DNA from: Isoptericola sp042668085
GTDB taxonomy: Bacteria; Actinomycetota; Actinomycetes; Actinomycetales; Cellulomonadaceae
Assembly (NCBI RefSeq): GCF_042668085.1
Contig: NZ_JBHVBO010000009.1
Span: forward strand, 1-54,073
DNA: 54,073 nt
Direction of reading: 5' to 3'
The translations under genes were made by a program, and so were the position numbers. The notes beneath the pieces are model-generated. The model had not been told where the DNA came from. It was given only the letters and a program-made list of their open reading frames with translations, and made no database searches. Shown piece by piece: positions 8,831 to 17,166 of this stretch; within the stretch, counting starts at the first letter, position 1; every line of letters begins with the position of its first letter.

Positions 8831-8903
8831 GGGGCTGTGGCGCAGCTGGTAGCGCACCTGCATGGCATGCAGGGGGTCAGGGGTTCGAGTCCCCTCAGCT
8901 CCA
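8831..8903 (+). tRNA. tRNA-Ala (anticodon GGC)
   Basis: 73-nt cloverleaf. The acceptor arm is GGGGCTG paired with CAGCTCC (one G-U pair), with discriminator A at 8903. The anticodon arm is CCTGC/GCAGG with loop ATGGCAT, so the anticodon GGC reads GCC. The T-arm is GGGG TTCGAGT CCCC. The 3' CCA is not encoded. Confidence 0.97.
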
Positions 8904-8911
8904 CCCCGTCG

Positions 8912-8945
8912 AGAAGGCCCGGAACCTCATGGTTCCGGGCCTTCT
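8912..8945 (+). terminator. hairpin terminator after tRNA-Ala
   Basis: A perfect 15-bp stem (8912-8926 with 8931-8945) with loop TCAT, 8 nt after the tRNA, ending in a short CTTCTT run. It is the strongest terminator-like structure in the window and separates the housekeeping operon from the thiamine operon. Confidence 0.9.
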
Positions 8946-8979
8946 TGCGTGACCAGGGGTTTCACGGTGCGGGACGCCC

Positions 8980-9007
8980 TTGCGCCGGCGCCGTGGTCGC
9001 CTAAGGT
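8980..9007 (+). promoter_or_regulatory. probable promoter of the thiamine transporter operon
   Basis: TTGCGC (8980-8985), 16-base spacer and TAAGGT (9002-9007), about 45 bases before the TPP aptamer. This is the only good promoter match between the tRNA terminator and the riboswitch. Confidence 0.45.
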
Positions 9008-9052
9008 CGGACCTGCGGTCGCGTCGTCGGCCGTCACATCTGAAGACACCCA

Positions 9053-9145
9053 TGACAGGGGAGCGCCGTCGAAGGGGCGCTGAGAGTGCGGGCACAGCCG
9101 CAGACCCTTGGAACCTGCTCCGGTTAGCACCGGCGAAGGGAGTTA
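9053..9145 (+). ncRNA. TPP riboswitch (THI element)
   Basis: Conserved THI-box blocks are all present in order: AGGGG (from 9056), a variable P3 hairpin (9063-9080), CTGAGA (9080-9085), ACCCTT (9104-9109), GAACCTG (9111-9117), CCGG...CCGG (P5) and GAAGGGAG (9134-9141). Closing bases TGAC and GTTA form P1. No separate terminator follows. The 3' AAGGGAG lies about 10 nt before the ykoE ATG and is the only candidate ribosome binding site, so thiamine pyrophosphate probably shuts translation directly. Confidence 0.95.
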
Positions 9146-9151
9146 CCTGGA

Positions 9152-9799
<648 letters not shown>

Positions 9800-9803
9800 C
9801 GGC

Positions 9804-11255
9804 GTGGCGCGCGACGACGTCCGGGCGCGCGTGCGGGGGCTGCGCTGGCGGCCCACCGGGCGCGCGGCCCCGACGATCGAGGGCCTCGACCTCACCGTCG
9901 GCGTGGGGGAGCGCGTCGGGCTGGTCGGCCCCAGCGGGACGGGCAAGTCGACCGTGCTGCACGCCCTGGCCGGAGTGCTGGGTGACCCGCTGCCCGGCGA
10001 GCTGTCCGGCACCGTGCACGTGGACGGCGGGGTGGGCCTCGTCCCGCAGGACCCGGGATCCGCGGTCGTCGCGGCACGGATCGGACGGGACGTCGCCTTC
10101 GGCCCCGAGAACGCCGGCCTACCGCGGGCGGAGATCCGGCGCCGCGCCGGTGAGGCCCTGGACCGGGTCGGGCTGCGGTACCCGCCCGAGCGGCCGACGT
10201 CGGCCCTCTCGGGCGGGGAGCTGCAGCGGCTCGCGCTCGCGGGGGCGCTGGCGTGCGCACCCGGCCTGCTGCTCCTGGACGAGCCGACCGCGATGCTCGA
10301 CCCCGCCGCCGCGGACGAGGTGCGCGCCGCCGTCGTCGGGGCCCTGGAGGGCACGGACACGTCCCTCGTCGTGGTCGACCACCACGTCGGGCCGTGGCTC
10401 GAGCGCCTCGACCGCGTCGTGGTGCTCGGGCCCGGCGGCCGGGTGACGCATGACGTCGCACCCGCCGCGCTGCGGGACGGCCCGACCGGCCTGCGGGACG
10501 AGCTGACCCGCGCGGGGGTCTGGCTGCCGGGCGTGCCGGCGCCCGCGCCGCTGGAGGTGCCCGGGGCCCTGGTGGCGCCGGACGGAACCGGGCCGGAGGT
10601 CGCGGCCGACGGGCTCGTCGTCGACCTCGTCACCCGCGGCCTGCGGGGACGCACCACGACACGCGCCCTGGACGGGGCGTCCGTGCGGCTGCCAGCGGGG
10701 GCGCTCACCGCCGTCACGGGGCCGTCGGGCGCGGGGAAGTCGACGCTCGTCGCGACCCTCGCGGGGCACCTGCGGCCGGCGGCCGGCGAGGTGCGTGGCA
10801 CGCCCGGCCACGGCGCCCGCTCGCGGGACCTCGCGCGGTGGTGCGGCTGGGTGCCGCAGCACCCGGAGCACGGCCTGCTCGCGCTGCGCCTGCGGGACGA
10901 GGTGGGGCTCACCGGCCGGCGCCTCGGCGTGCGGGTGGACGTGGACGAGGTGCTCGCGCTGCTCCGGCTCGACCACCTCGCCGACGCGCACCCGTTCCGG
11001 CTGTCCGGCGGCGAGCAGCGCCGGCTCGCGCTGGCGGCCGCGCTCGCGCACCGCCCGGGGCTCGTGCTGCTCGACGAGCCGACCGTCGGCCAGGACCGGC
11101 GCACCTGGGCCGCGGTGGCCGGGTGGGCCACCGCCGCCGCCCGGCACGGCGCCACCGTCGCGGCGAGCACCCACGACGCGCACCTCGTCGCCCTCGCCGC
11201 GCACCAGGTGCGGCTCGACGGTGCGGAGCGCGAGCGACAGGCGGTGGCGGCATGA
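9804..11255 (+). CDS. ykoD: ECF transporter ATPase, two fused ABC domains (YkoD-like)
   Basis: Energises the thiamine-type ECF transporter. Domain 1 has Walker A GPSGTGKST (42-50), signature LSGGE (135-139) and Walker B LLLLDEPT (Asp159). Domain 2 has Walker A GPSGAGKST (306-314), LSGGEQ (400-405) and VLLDEPT. The fused double ATPase replaces the separate EcfA1/EcfA2. GTG start at 9804, 4 bases after the ykoE stop, was chosen by spacing; longer upstream starts would run through ykoE. 483 aa. Confidence 0.93.
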   Translation: MARDDVRARVRGLRWRPTGRAAPTIEGLDLTVGVGERVGLVGPSGTGKSTVLHALAGVLGDPLPGELSGTVHVDGGVGLVPQDPGSAVVAARIGRDVAFGPENAGLPRAEIRRRAGEALDRVGLRYPPERPTSALSGGELQRLALAGALACAPGLLLLDEPTAMLDPAAADEVRAAVVGALEGTDTSLVVVDHHVGPWLERLDRVVVLGPGGRVTHDVAPAALRDGPTGLRDELTRAGVWLPGVPAPAPLEVPGALVAPDGTGPEVAADGLVVDLVTRGLRGRTTTRALDGASVRLPAGALTAVTGPSGAGKSTLVATLAGHLRPAAGEVRGTPGHGARSRDLARWCGWVPQHPEHGLLALRLRDEVGLTGRRLGVRVDVDEVLALLRLDHLADAHPFRLSGGEQRRLALAAALAHRPGLVLLDEPTVGQDRRTWAAVAGWATAAARHGATVAASTHDAHLVALAAHQVRLDGAERERQAVAA

Positions 11256-11950
11256 CCGGCGCGCTCGGCCGGGTGAACGCCCTCGTGCTCGTGGCCCTCG
11301 GGCTGCTCGGGCTGGTCGCGTCCCTCGGCGTGCGGGACGTCGCGAGCGCCGCCGTCGCGCTCGGCGCCTACCTGGCCTTCGGGCTGGTGCTCCTGCCGCG
11401 CGGGGCGGGCGCGCCCGCCCGGTACCTCGCGGTGGTCGTCGCGGTCGCGTCGGTGGCGTGGTCGACCTGGCTGCTCGGCGGGCGCGACCCGGTGGTGGCC
11501 GCCGTCGCGGGGGCCCGCATCGCGGTGCTCGCCCTTCCGGGCGTGGCGCTCGCGCCGCTCGTCGACCCGAGCGGGCTCGCCGACCAGCTGGGGCAGCGGC
11601 TGCGCCTGCCGGCCCGCTTCGTCGTCGGGGTCGCTGCGGCGCTGCAGCGCTTCGAGCGGCTCGGTGCGGTGTGGGAGCAGGCGTCGCGAGCCCGCCGGTC
11701 GCGCGGCGTGGGGCCCGGCCCGGGGCTGCTCTCGCGGGCCCGCCACGCGGCGTCGGTGACGTTCGCCGTCCTGGCGGCCACCCTGCGCGACGCGACCGCC
11801 ATGTCCGTCGCGATGGACGCCCGGGGCTTCGCCGCCGCCCACGGCCGGACCTGGGCCGAGCCGGCGCCGTGGACCCGCACCGACACCGTCGTGCTCGCCG
11901 GCGGCGCGCTGGTCGCGGCGCTGCCGTTCGCCGTTCTGGTCGTGCGATAG
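11252..11950 (+). CDS. ykoC: ECF transporter T component (YkoC-like)
   Basis: Transmembrane coupling subunit of the same importer. Several membrane helices occupy the first 120 residues. The two Ala-Arg-X coupling motifs of EcfT proteins are seen as SRARRSRG and MDARGF. The ATG overlaps the ATPase stop by 4 bases (ATGA). 232 aa. Confidence 0.9.
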   Translation: MTGALGRVNALVLVALGLLGLVASLGVRDVASAAVALGAYLAFGLVLLPRGAGAPARYLAVVVAVASVAWSTWLLGGRDPVVAAVAGARIAVLALPGVALAPLVDPSGLADQLGQRLRLPARFVVGVAAALQRFERLGAVWEQASRARRSRGVGPGPGLLSRARHAASVTFAVLAATLRDATAMSVAMDARGFAAAHGRTWAEPAPWTRTDTVVLAGGALVAALPFAVLVVR

Positions 11951-11999
11951 CCGCCGCGCGGGGACCGCCGGGCGCAGAATGGGCGTCGGAGGTGCTCGC

Positions 12000-12626
12000 A
12001 TGGCCCGCCAGCTGCACGACTTCGACGCCCTGCACGACTTCGACGCCCTGTACGCCGGCGACGTCCCGCCGCCGTGGGAGATCGGGCGTCCGCAGCCCGT
12101 GCTCCTGGCGCTGGTGCGGCGGTCGGTGCTCGCCGACCCGGTGCTCGACGCCGGGTGCGGCACGGGCGCGCTGGCGCTCGCCGTGGCCCGGGCGGGCCAC
12201 CGGGTCGTGGGCGTGGACGCCGCGGCGCACGCGATCTCCCGCGCGCGGGAGCGGGCGGCGGAGTCGATCGTCGAGCCGCCGGGCGAGGTGCGCTTCGAGG
12301 TCGCGGACGCCCGCCGGCTCGACCGCCTGGACCTGCGTCCGCGGACCGTCCTCGACTCGGGGCTGCTGCACAGCCTGGACGACGCCGGCCGCGAGGCCTA
12401 CGTGGCGGGGCTGGAGGCGATCTGCCCGCCCGACGCGCTCGTCGCCGTGCTCGCCATGTCCATGGACGCCGGGCTGGGCTGGGGCACGACCGACGACGGG
12501 CTGCGCGCGGCGTTCGCCGGTCCGGCGTGGACGGGCACGACCGTCTCGGACGCCGAGATCGCCGCGCGCACCGCGGGGGAGGACCTGCGCCTGGCCGCGC
12601 TGCTCCTCACGACGCGGCGGGCGTGA
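12000..12626 (+). CDS. class I SAM-dependent methyltransferase
   Basis: Rossmann-fold methyltransferase of unknown substrate. Motif I is VLDAGCGTGALAL (Asp50, GCGTG 52-56), followed by VVGVDAAAHAI. The start at 12000 has GGAGGTG 5 nt upstream; an earlier in-frame ATG at 11979 lacks a site. Residues 5-16 contain a perfect duplication of LHDFDA encoded by an 18-bp tandem repeat; relatives normally have a single DFDALY. 208 aa. Confidence 0.87.
   Translation: MARQLHDFDALHDFDALYAGDVPPPWEIGRPQPVLLALVRRSVLADPVLDAGCGTGALALAVARAGHRVVGVDAAAHAISRARERAAESIVEPPGEVRFEVADARRLDRLDLRPRTVLDSGLLHSLDDAGREAYVAGLEAICPPDALVAVLAMSMDAGLGWGTTDDGLRAAFAGPAWTGTTVSDAEIAARTAGEDLRLAALLLTTRRA
12012..12047 (+). repeat. perfect 18-bp tandem duplication inside the methyltransferase gene
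   Basis: Two identical 18-bp copies (12012-12029 and 12030-12047) starting CTGCACGACTTC. They are in frame and add six residues to the N-terminus. Perfect identity, including third codon positions, points to a recent slippage event. Confidence 0.95.
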
Positions 12627-12670
12627 CGCGGCGTCCGTGAACGGACCGGCTCCGGACGGGCCCGGTGCGA

Positions 12671-12676
12671 TAGGAA
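12671..12676 (+). promoter_or_regulatory. possible -10 box for the MFS gene at 12683
   Basis: TAGGAA lies 6 nt before the GTG. The same stretch is purine-rich (AGGAAGGGGG), so it could instead be a ribosome binding site. Confidence 0.3.
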
Positions 12677-12682
12677 GGGGGC

Positions 12683-13897
12683 GTGCCGTCCCCGCCCCTG
12701 TTCCCGTTCCGCAGCGTCGTCCTCGGGGCGTTCGTCCCCACGCTGGTGCTGGAGATCGGCATCGGCGCGCTGCTGCCCGTCGTCGCGGTCACGGCCACCG
12801 ACCGCGGCGCGACCCTCACGGTCGCCGGGCTCGTGGCCGCGCTGCTGCCGCTCGGGAAGATCGCGTTCGACCTGCCGGCCGGCGCGCTCTCGCAGCGCCT
12901 CGGCGACCGGGTGGCGATGCTGGTCGCCGGCAGCGTCGCCGTCGTGGCGTTCACGACGATCGCGCTGTCGTCGGCGCTGTGGGGCCTGGCCGCCGGGGTG
13001 CTCGCGCTGGGCGCGGCGAACGCCGTCTTCAACCTCGCCCGCCAGGCGTACCTCACCGAGATCACCCCGCCGCTGCGGCGGGCGCGCGTGCTGTCGACCC
13101 TCGCCGGGGTGCACCGCATCGGGCTGTTCCTGGGGCCGTTCGCGGGGGCCGCGGTGATCGCGGCGACGTCCCTGCACGGCGCGTTCTGGCTGGGCACGGG
13201 CTCGGCGCTGGTCGCCGTGCTCGTCATCGCCCTGGTCCGGCCGGAGCCGCAGGCCGACGCCCCGCTGCCACGACCCGCGGGTGGCCCGCGCGTGTCCATC
13301 GCGGCGGTGGCGCGCGAGCACCGGCAGCTGTTCGCGACGCTCGGCGTCGCCATCCTGCTCGTGAGCGCCGTGCGCGGCGCGCGGCAGACGGTCATCCCGC
13401 TGTGGGGCGAGCACCTGGGCCTCGACGCCGAGGTGACGTCGCTCGTCTTCGGCGTCTCCGGCGCCCTGGACATGCTGCTGTTCTACCCGGCGGGCAAGGT
13501 GATGGACCGTTTCGGCCGGCTCTGGGTGGCCGTGCCGTCCATGCTCACGATGGCGGTGGGGCTGGCGGTGCTGCCGTTGGCGCACACCGCCGGCGCGCTC
13601 GCCGTGGTCGCCGCCCTGCTCGGTGTGGGGAACGGCATGGGCTCGGGCATCGTCATGACGCTGGGCGCCGACGTCGCGCCCGCCGCCGTGCGGCCCACGT
13701 TCCTCAGCGTGTGGCGGCTGTTCCAGGACACGGGCGACGCGCTCGGGCCGCTGATCCTGTCGGCCGGGGCGGCGCTGGGCTCGCTCGCGGCCGGGGTGTG
13801 GGCCACCGCCACGCTGGGCGGCGCGTCCGCGGCCGCGCTCGCGCGCTGGGTGCCGCGCTACTCCTCGCTCGCGAACCTGGTACGCCGACGGCGCTGA
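12683..13897 (+). CDS. MFS transporter
   Basis: Major facilitator superfamily permease, 404 aa, about 12 hydrophobic segments with a central charged loop near residues 190-210. The MFS loop 2-3 signature is seen as GALSQRLGDRVAM, and a related one (GKVMDRFGRLW) appears in the second half. Probable drug or metabolite efflux; substrate unknown. GTG start preceded by AGGAAGGGGG. It converges on the quinone reductase gene with a 13-base gap. Confidence 0.85.
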   Translation: MPSPPLFPFRSVVLGAFVPTLVLEIGIGALLPVVAVTATDRGATLTVAGLVAALLPLGKIAFDLPAGALSQRLGDRVAMLVAGSVAVVAFTTIALSSALWGLAAGVLALGAANAVFNLARQAYLTEITPPLRRARVLSTLAGVHRIGLFLGPFAGAAVIAATSLHGAFWLGTGSALVAVLVIALVRPEPQADAPLPRPAGGPRVSIAAVAREHRQLFATLGVAILLVSAVRGARQTVIPLWGEHLGLDAEVTSLVFGVSGALDMLLFYPAGKVMDRFGRLWVAVPSMLTMAVGLAVLPLAHTAGALAVVAALLGVGNGMGSGIVMTLGADVAPAAVRPTFLSVWRLFQDTGDALGPLILSAGAALGSLAAGVWATATLGGASAAALARWVPRYSSLANLVRRRR

Positions 13898-13910
13898 CCT
13901 CCGCGCGCCC

Positions 13911-14681
13911 TCATCCGTGCAGGTGCACGCCGAGCCCCCTGCGGCCCGGCGCGAGCGCCTCGCACAGCTCCCCGCGGGCGTCGTAGTCCCCGCCGTCCTG
14001 GTGGCGGTAGGGCACGAAGGGCCCGTCCGGGAGCGCGAGCAGCCGGCGCCGCAGGCCCGCCGCGGCGGCGGCGAATCCGTCGTCGTCCAGGCGGTTCGCC
14101 CCGGCCACGAGGACCGGCTCGGCCACCTGCATGCCCGTGTACCAGAGCGTGCCGTGCAGGAGCGGGAACAGCACCTCGGTGAGGTCGCCGTGCAGCCCGC
14201 GCGGCCCGAGCCCGGTGCCCGCCCCGACCGTGACCACGGCCAGGGCGCGCCGTCCGGCGAGGCCGCCGTCCCCGTAGCGACGCGTGCGGCCCGCGGCGTC
14301 GCGCACGCCGTAGGCGTAGCCCTGCACGAGGACGCGGTCGAGCCAGCCCTTGAGGATCGTGGGCGCGCCGTGCCACCACAGGGGGAACTGCACGACGACG
14401 GTGTCGGCGCGGGCGAGCTTGTCGTGCTCGGCCCGGATGTCGGGGGCGAGGGTGCCGCCGCGCAGCGCGCGCTCGGAGGCCGCCGCGACCTCGAGCCGCT
14501 CGCCGTCGCCGACGGCGTCGCCGAAGTCGGCCGCCGTCACCACGGGGTTCCAGCCCATCGCGTACAGGTCGGACTGGACCACCTCGTGCCCGGCGCCGCG
14601 CAGCGCGCGGACCCCGTCGTCCCGCAGCCGCGCCGTGAGCGACCGCGGTTCCGGATGGGCCAGCACCCACAGCACCCGCAT
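13911..14681 (-). CDS. NAD(P)H dehydrogenase (quinone), flavodoxin fold
   Basis: FMN/FAD-dependent two-electron reductase of the NQO1/KefF/MdaB family. N-terminal VLWVLAHPEPRSLTARL is the phosphate-binding start of the fold, followed by SDLYAMGWNPVVTAADF. QFPLWWHGAPTILKGWLDRVL is the conserved central block that contacts the flavin. Length 256 aa. AAGGAC stands upstream of the ATG. It is transcribed away from the GlxA-type regulator, which may therefore control it. Confidence 0.88.
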   Translation of the reverse strand: MRVLWVLAHPEPRSLTARLRDDGVRALRGAGHEVVQSDLYAMGWNPVVTAADFGDAVGDGERLEVAAASERALRGGTLAPDIRAEHDKLARADTVVVQFPLWWHGAPTILKGWLDRVLVQGYAYGVRDAAGRTRRYGDGGLAGRRALAVVTVGAGTGLGPRGLHGDLTEVLFPLLHGTLWYTGMQVAEPVLVAGANRLDDDGFAAAAAGLRRRLLALPDGPFVPYRHQDGGDYDARGELCEALAPGRRGLGVHLHG

Positions 14682-14797
14682 CGGACCGTCCTTCCTACCG
14701 GGGGCGGGCGCCGGTCGGTCGCCCGTCCCCTCACGGTGCCGGGGGACCGCACCGCGCGACCAGTGGCCGGAGAGCCATGCTGTGCAAGGATCGAGCC

Positions 14798-15829
14798 ATG
14801 CCTGCCCCTCCCGCCGCGCCCCGTCGACACCTCGTCGCGGTGCTCGTGCGCGACGGCGTGATGCCGCTCGAGCTCGGCGCGGTGCACCAGCTCTTCGGCG
14901 TCGCGCGCGGGGCCGACGGCGAGCGGCTCTACGACGTGCGCACCTGCGCCGCCGCGCCGGGGCCGGTGCGGACGGACGCGGACTTCACGATCGACGTCCC
15001 GCACGGGCCCGAGGTCCTCGCGCGCGCCGACACGGTCGTGGTGCCGGCGTCGCACGCCCTGGACGACGTCGACGAGGCCGACGATGTGGACGACGACGTC
15101 ACCCCGGACCTGCTGGCGACCGCCCGGCCGGACGCGCGGGTCGCGTCCATCTGCACCGGGGCGTTCGTGCTCGCGCGTGCCGGCCTGCTCGACGGACGGC
15201 GGGCGACGACGCACTGGCTGTCGGCGGACCGGTTCCGGCGCGCGTTCCCGGCGGTGGAGCTGGACCCGGACGTGCTGTTCACGGAGGACGGCCGGGTCTT
15301 CACCTCGGCCGGCGAGGCGGCCGGCATCGACCTGTGCCTGCACCTCGTCCGCTCCGACCACGGCGCGGCGGTCGCCAACGACGTCGCGCGCCGGACGGTC
15401 GTGCCGCCGTTCCGCGACGGCGGCCAGGCGCAGTACGTGGACGTGCCGGTACCCGAGCCGGCCGGGGACCACACCGGCCCCGCGCGCTCGTGGGCGCTCG
15501 AGCACCTCGACGAGCCGCTCTCGCTCGACGACCTCGCCCGGCACGCGTCGATGAGCACGCGGACCTTCACCCGCCGGTTCCGGCGGGAGGTCGGCCTCTC
15601 GCCCGGAGCCTGGCTGCTGCAGCAGCGCCTGCTGCGGGCACGTGACCTGCTGGAACGCACAGACCTCCCCGTGGACGCCGTCGCCCGCCGCGCCGGTTTC
15701 GGCACCGGGGCGTCGCTGCGGCAGCACTTCGCGCGGGCGCTGGGCGTGTCGCCCGCCGCCTACCGCGCGACCTTCGGCCCCGGCCCGCGACCTCGGATCG
15801 TCTCGAAGGTCCTCCCGCGAGTTCCTTGA
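14798..15829 (+). CDS. GlxA-family AraC-type transcriptional regulator
   Basis: The N-terminal DJ-1/PfpI-like domain (about residues 8-180) carries a nucleophile-elbow-like cysteine in ASICTGAFVLARAG (Cys119). The C-terminal AraC HTH domain covers about 233-325 (DLARHASMSTRTFTRRF and AVARRAGFGTGASLRQHF). The start at 14798 has AAGGA 7 nt upstream; the ATG at 14777 has its purine stretch only 2 nt away. The stop codon is embedded in the -35 box of the downstream transaminase operon, which makes this a good candidate for its regulator. It is also divergent from the quinone reductase. Confidence 0.9.
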   Translation: MPAPPAAPRRHLVAVLVRDGVMPLELGAVHQLFGVARGADGERLYDVRTCAAAPGPVRTDADFTIDVPHGPEVLARADTVVVPASHALDDVDEADDVDDDVTPDLLATARPDARVASICTGAFVLARAGLLDGRRATTHWLSADRFRRAFPAVELDPDVLFTEDGRVFTSAGEAAGIDLCLHLVRSDHGAAVANDVARRTVVPPFRDGGQAQYVDVPVPEPAGDHTGPARSWALEHLDEPLSLDDLARHASMSTRTFTRRFRREVGLSPGAWLLQQRLLRARDLLERTDLPVDAVARRAGFGTGASLRQHFARALGVSPAAYRATFGPGPRPRIVSKVLPRVP

Positions 15830-15855
15830 CGGGGCAGGCCTCGGGCACCTACATC
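15826..15855 (+). promoter_or_regulatory. promoter of the transaminase/M24/dehydrogenase operon
   Basis: TTGACG (15826-15831), 18-base spacer, TACATC (15850-15855), then six bases to the ATG at 15862. There is no ribosome binding site, so this looks leaderless. The -35 box overlaps the stop codon of the GlxA-type regulator gene. Confidence 0.6.
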
Positions 15856-15861
15856 TGGTTG

Positions 15862-17106
15862 ATGGAGGTCTTCGAGAAGTGGGAATCCGAGATCCGGGGG
15901 TACAGCCGCACGTACCCCACGGTGTTCGCCTCGGCGTCGAACGCGCGGCAGGTGGACGAGGCCGGACGTAGCTACGTCGACTTCTTCGCCGGCGCGGGGG
16001 TGCTGAACTTCGGGCACAACAACCCGCGCATGAAACGCGCCATGATCGAGTTCCTCGAGGCCGACGGCGTCGCGCACAGCCTCGACATGGCGACCACCAC
16101 GAAACGGGACTTCATCGCGAAGTTCGTCTCCACGGTGCTCGAGCCGCGCGGCATGACGATGCGGCTGCAGTTCATGGGGCCGACGGGCAGCAACGCCGTC
16201 GAGGCGGCGCTCAAGCTCGCCCGCAAGGTCACCGGGCGGCGCGAGGTGGTCGCCTTCACGCACGGGTTCCACGGTATGACCCTCGGGTCGCTCGCGCTCA
16301 CGGGCAACGACGTCTTCCGGCGGGCCGCCGGGGTGCCGTTGGAGAACGTGCACCGGTTGCCGTTCGAGACCGCCCCCGGGGGCGGTCTCGCGTCGCTCGA
16401 GGCCTACCGGGCGCAGCTCGCCGACGTGTCGAGCGGTCTGCTGCCCCCCGCCGCGTTCGTCGTCGAGACGATCCAGGCCGAGGGCGGCGTCAACGTGGCG
16501 AGCGCCGAGTGGCTGCACGCCGTGCAGCGGCTCGCCCGCGACGTCGGGGCGCTCTTCGTCATCGACGAGATCCAGGTGGGCTGCGGCCGCACGGGCAGCT
16601 ACTTCAGCTTCGACGGCATGGGGCTCGACCCCGACGTCGTGTGCCTCGCCAAGGGGATCGGTGGCTACGGGACGCCCCTGGCCATGAACCTCAACCGGCC
16701 CGAGCTGGACGCGCAGTGGGCGCCCGGGGAGCACACCGGCACCTTCCGCGGCCAGGGCCTGTCGTTCGTGGCCGGGCGCGAGGCGCTGACCTACTTCGAC
16801 GACGACGCGCTGATGACCGAGGTGCGCGCGAACGGCGAGCGCATGGCGGACGCGCTGCGCGCCGTCGCGCAGGAGGCGAACCGCGGCTTCACCGTGCGCG
16901 GCCGCGGCATGATCCAGGGCCTCGACGTCGGCGACGGGGCGTTCGCCAAGGCGGTCGCGGCCGAGTGCTTCGCGCGCGGCATGCTGATCGGCCCGTGCGG
17001 CAGCGGCGGGCGCGTGCTCAAGCTCATCCCGCCGCTCACCATCCCCGACGACGACCTCGGCGAGGGCCTGGAGACCCTCGCCGGGGCGGTGCGCGACACC
17101 CTCTAG
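15862..17106 (+). CDS. EctB/DoeD-like diaminobutyrate aminotransferase
   Basis: PLP-dependent class III aminotransferase closest by eye to 2,4-diaminobutyrate:2-oxoglutarate transaminases. Signatures are FAGAGVLNFGHNNPRMK, FMGPTGSNAVEAALKLARK, FTHGFHGMTLGSLALTG, the PLP aspartate in FVIDEIQVGCGRTG and the Schiff-base lysine in CLAKGIGG (Lys264). No ectA or ectC is nearby. The next genes encode an M24 hydrolase and a dehydrogenase, so the catabolic role (diaminobutyrate to aspartate semialdehyde, as DoeD) is favoured over biosynthesis. The ATG at 15862 was chosen because the upstream in-frame TTG overlaps the regulator gene. 414 aa. Confidence 0.85.
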   Translation: MEVFEKWESEIRGYSRTYPTVFASASNARQVDEAGRSYVDFFAGAGVLNFGHNNPRMKRAMIEFLEADGVAHSLDMATTTKRDFIAKFVSTVLEPRGMTMRLQFMGPTGSNAVEAALKLARKVTGRREVVAFTHGFHGMTLGSLALTGNDVFRRAAGVPLENVHRLPFETAPGGGLASLEAYRAQLADVSSGLLPPAAFVVETIQAEGGVNVASAEWLHAVQRLARDVGALFVIDEIQVGCGRTGSYFSFDGMGLDPDVVCLAKGIGGYGTPLAMNLNRPELDAQWAPGEHTGTFRGQGLSFVAGREALTYFDDDALMTEVRANGERMADALRAVAQEANRGFTVRGRGMIQGLDVGDGAFAKAVAAECFARGMLIGPCGSGGRVLKLIPPLTIPDDDLGEGLETLAGAVRDTL

Positions 17107-17166
17107 CGCCCTCGAGCAACCCCGCCGGGGACGCGGTGCAGTCCGTGATACCTGAAGGAGGCCGGC

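Noticed and set aside
14777..14797. Earlier ATG for the GlxA-type regulator
   Set aside because: The purine stretch is only 2 nt from this ATG; the ATG at 14798 has AAGGA at 7 nt and fits the usual N-terminus better.
15862..17106. Ectoine biosynthesis (ectB) as the role of the transaminase
   Set aside because: No ectA or ectC neighbours; the operon partners are hydrolytic and oxidising enzymes, pointing to degradation.
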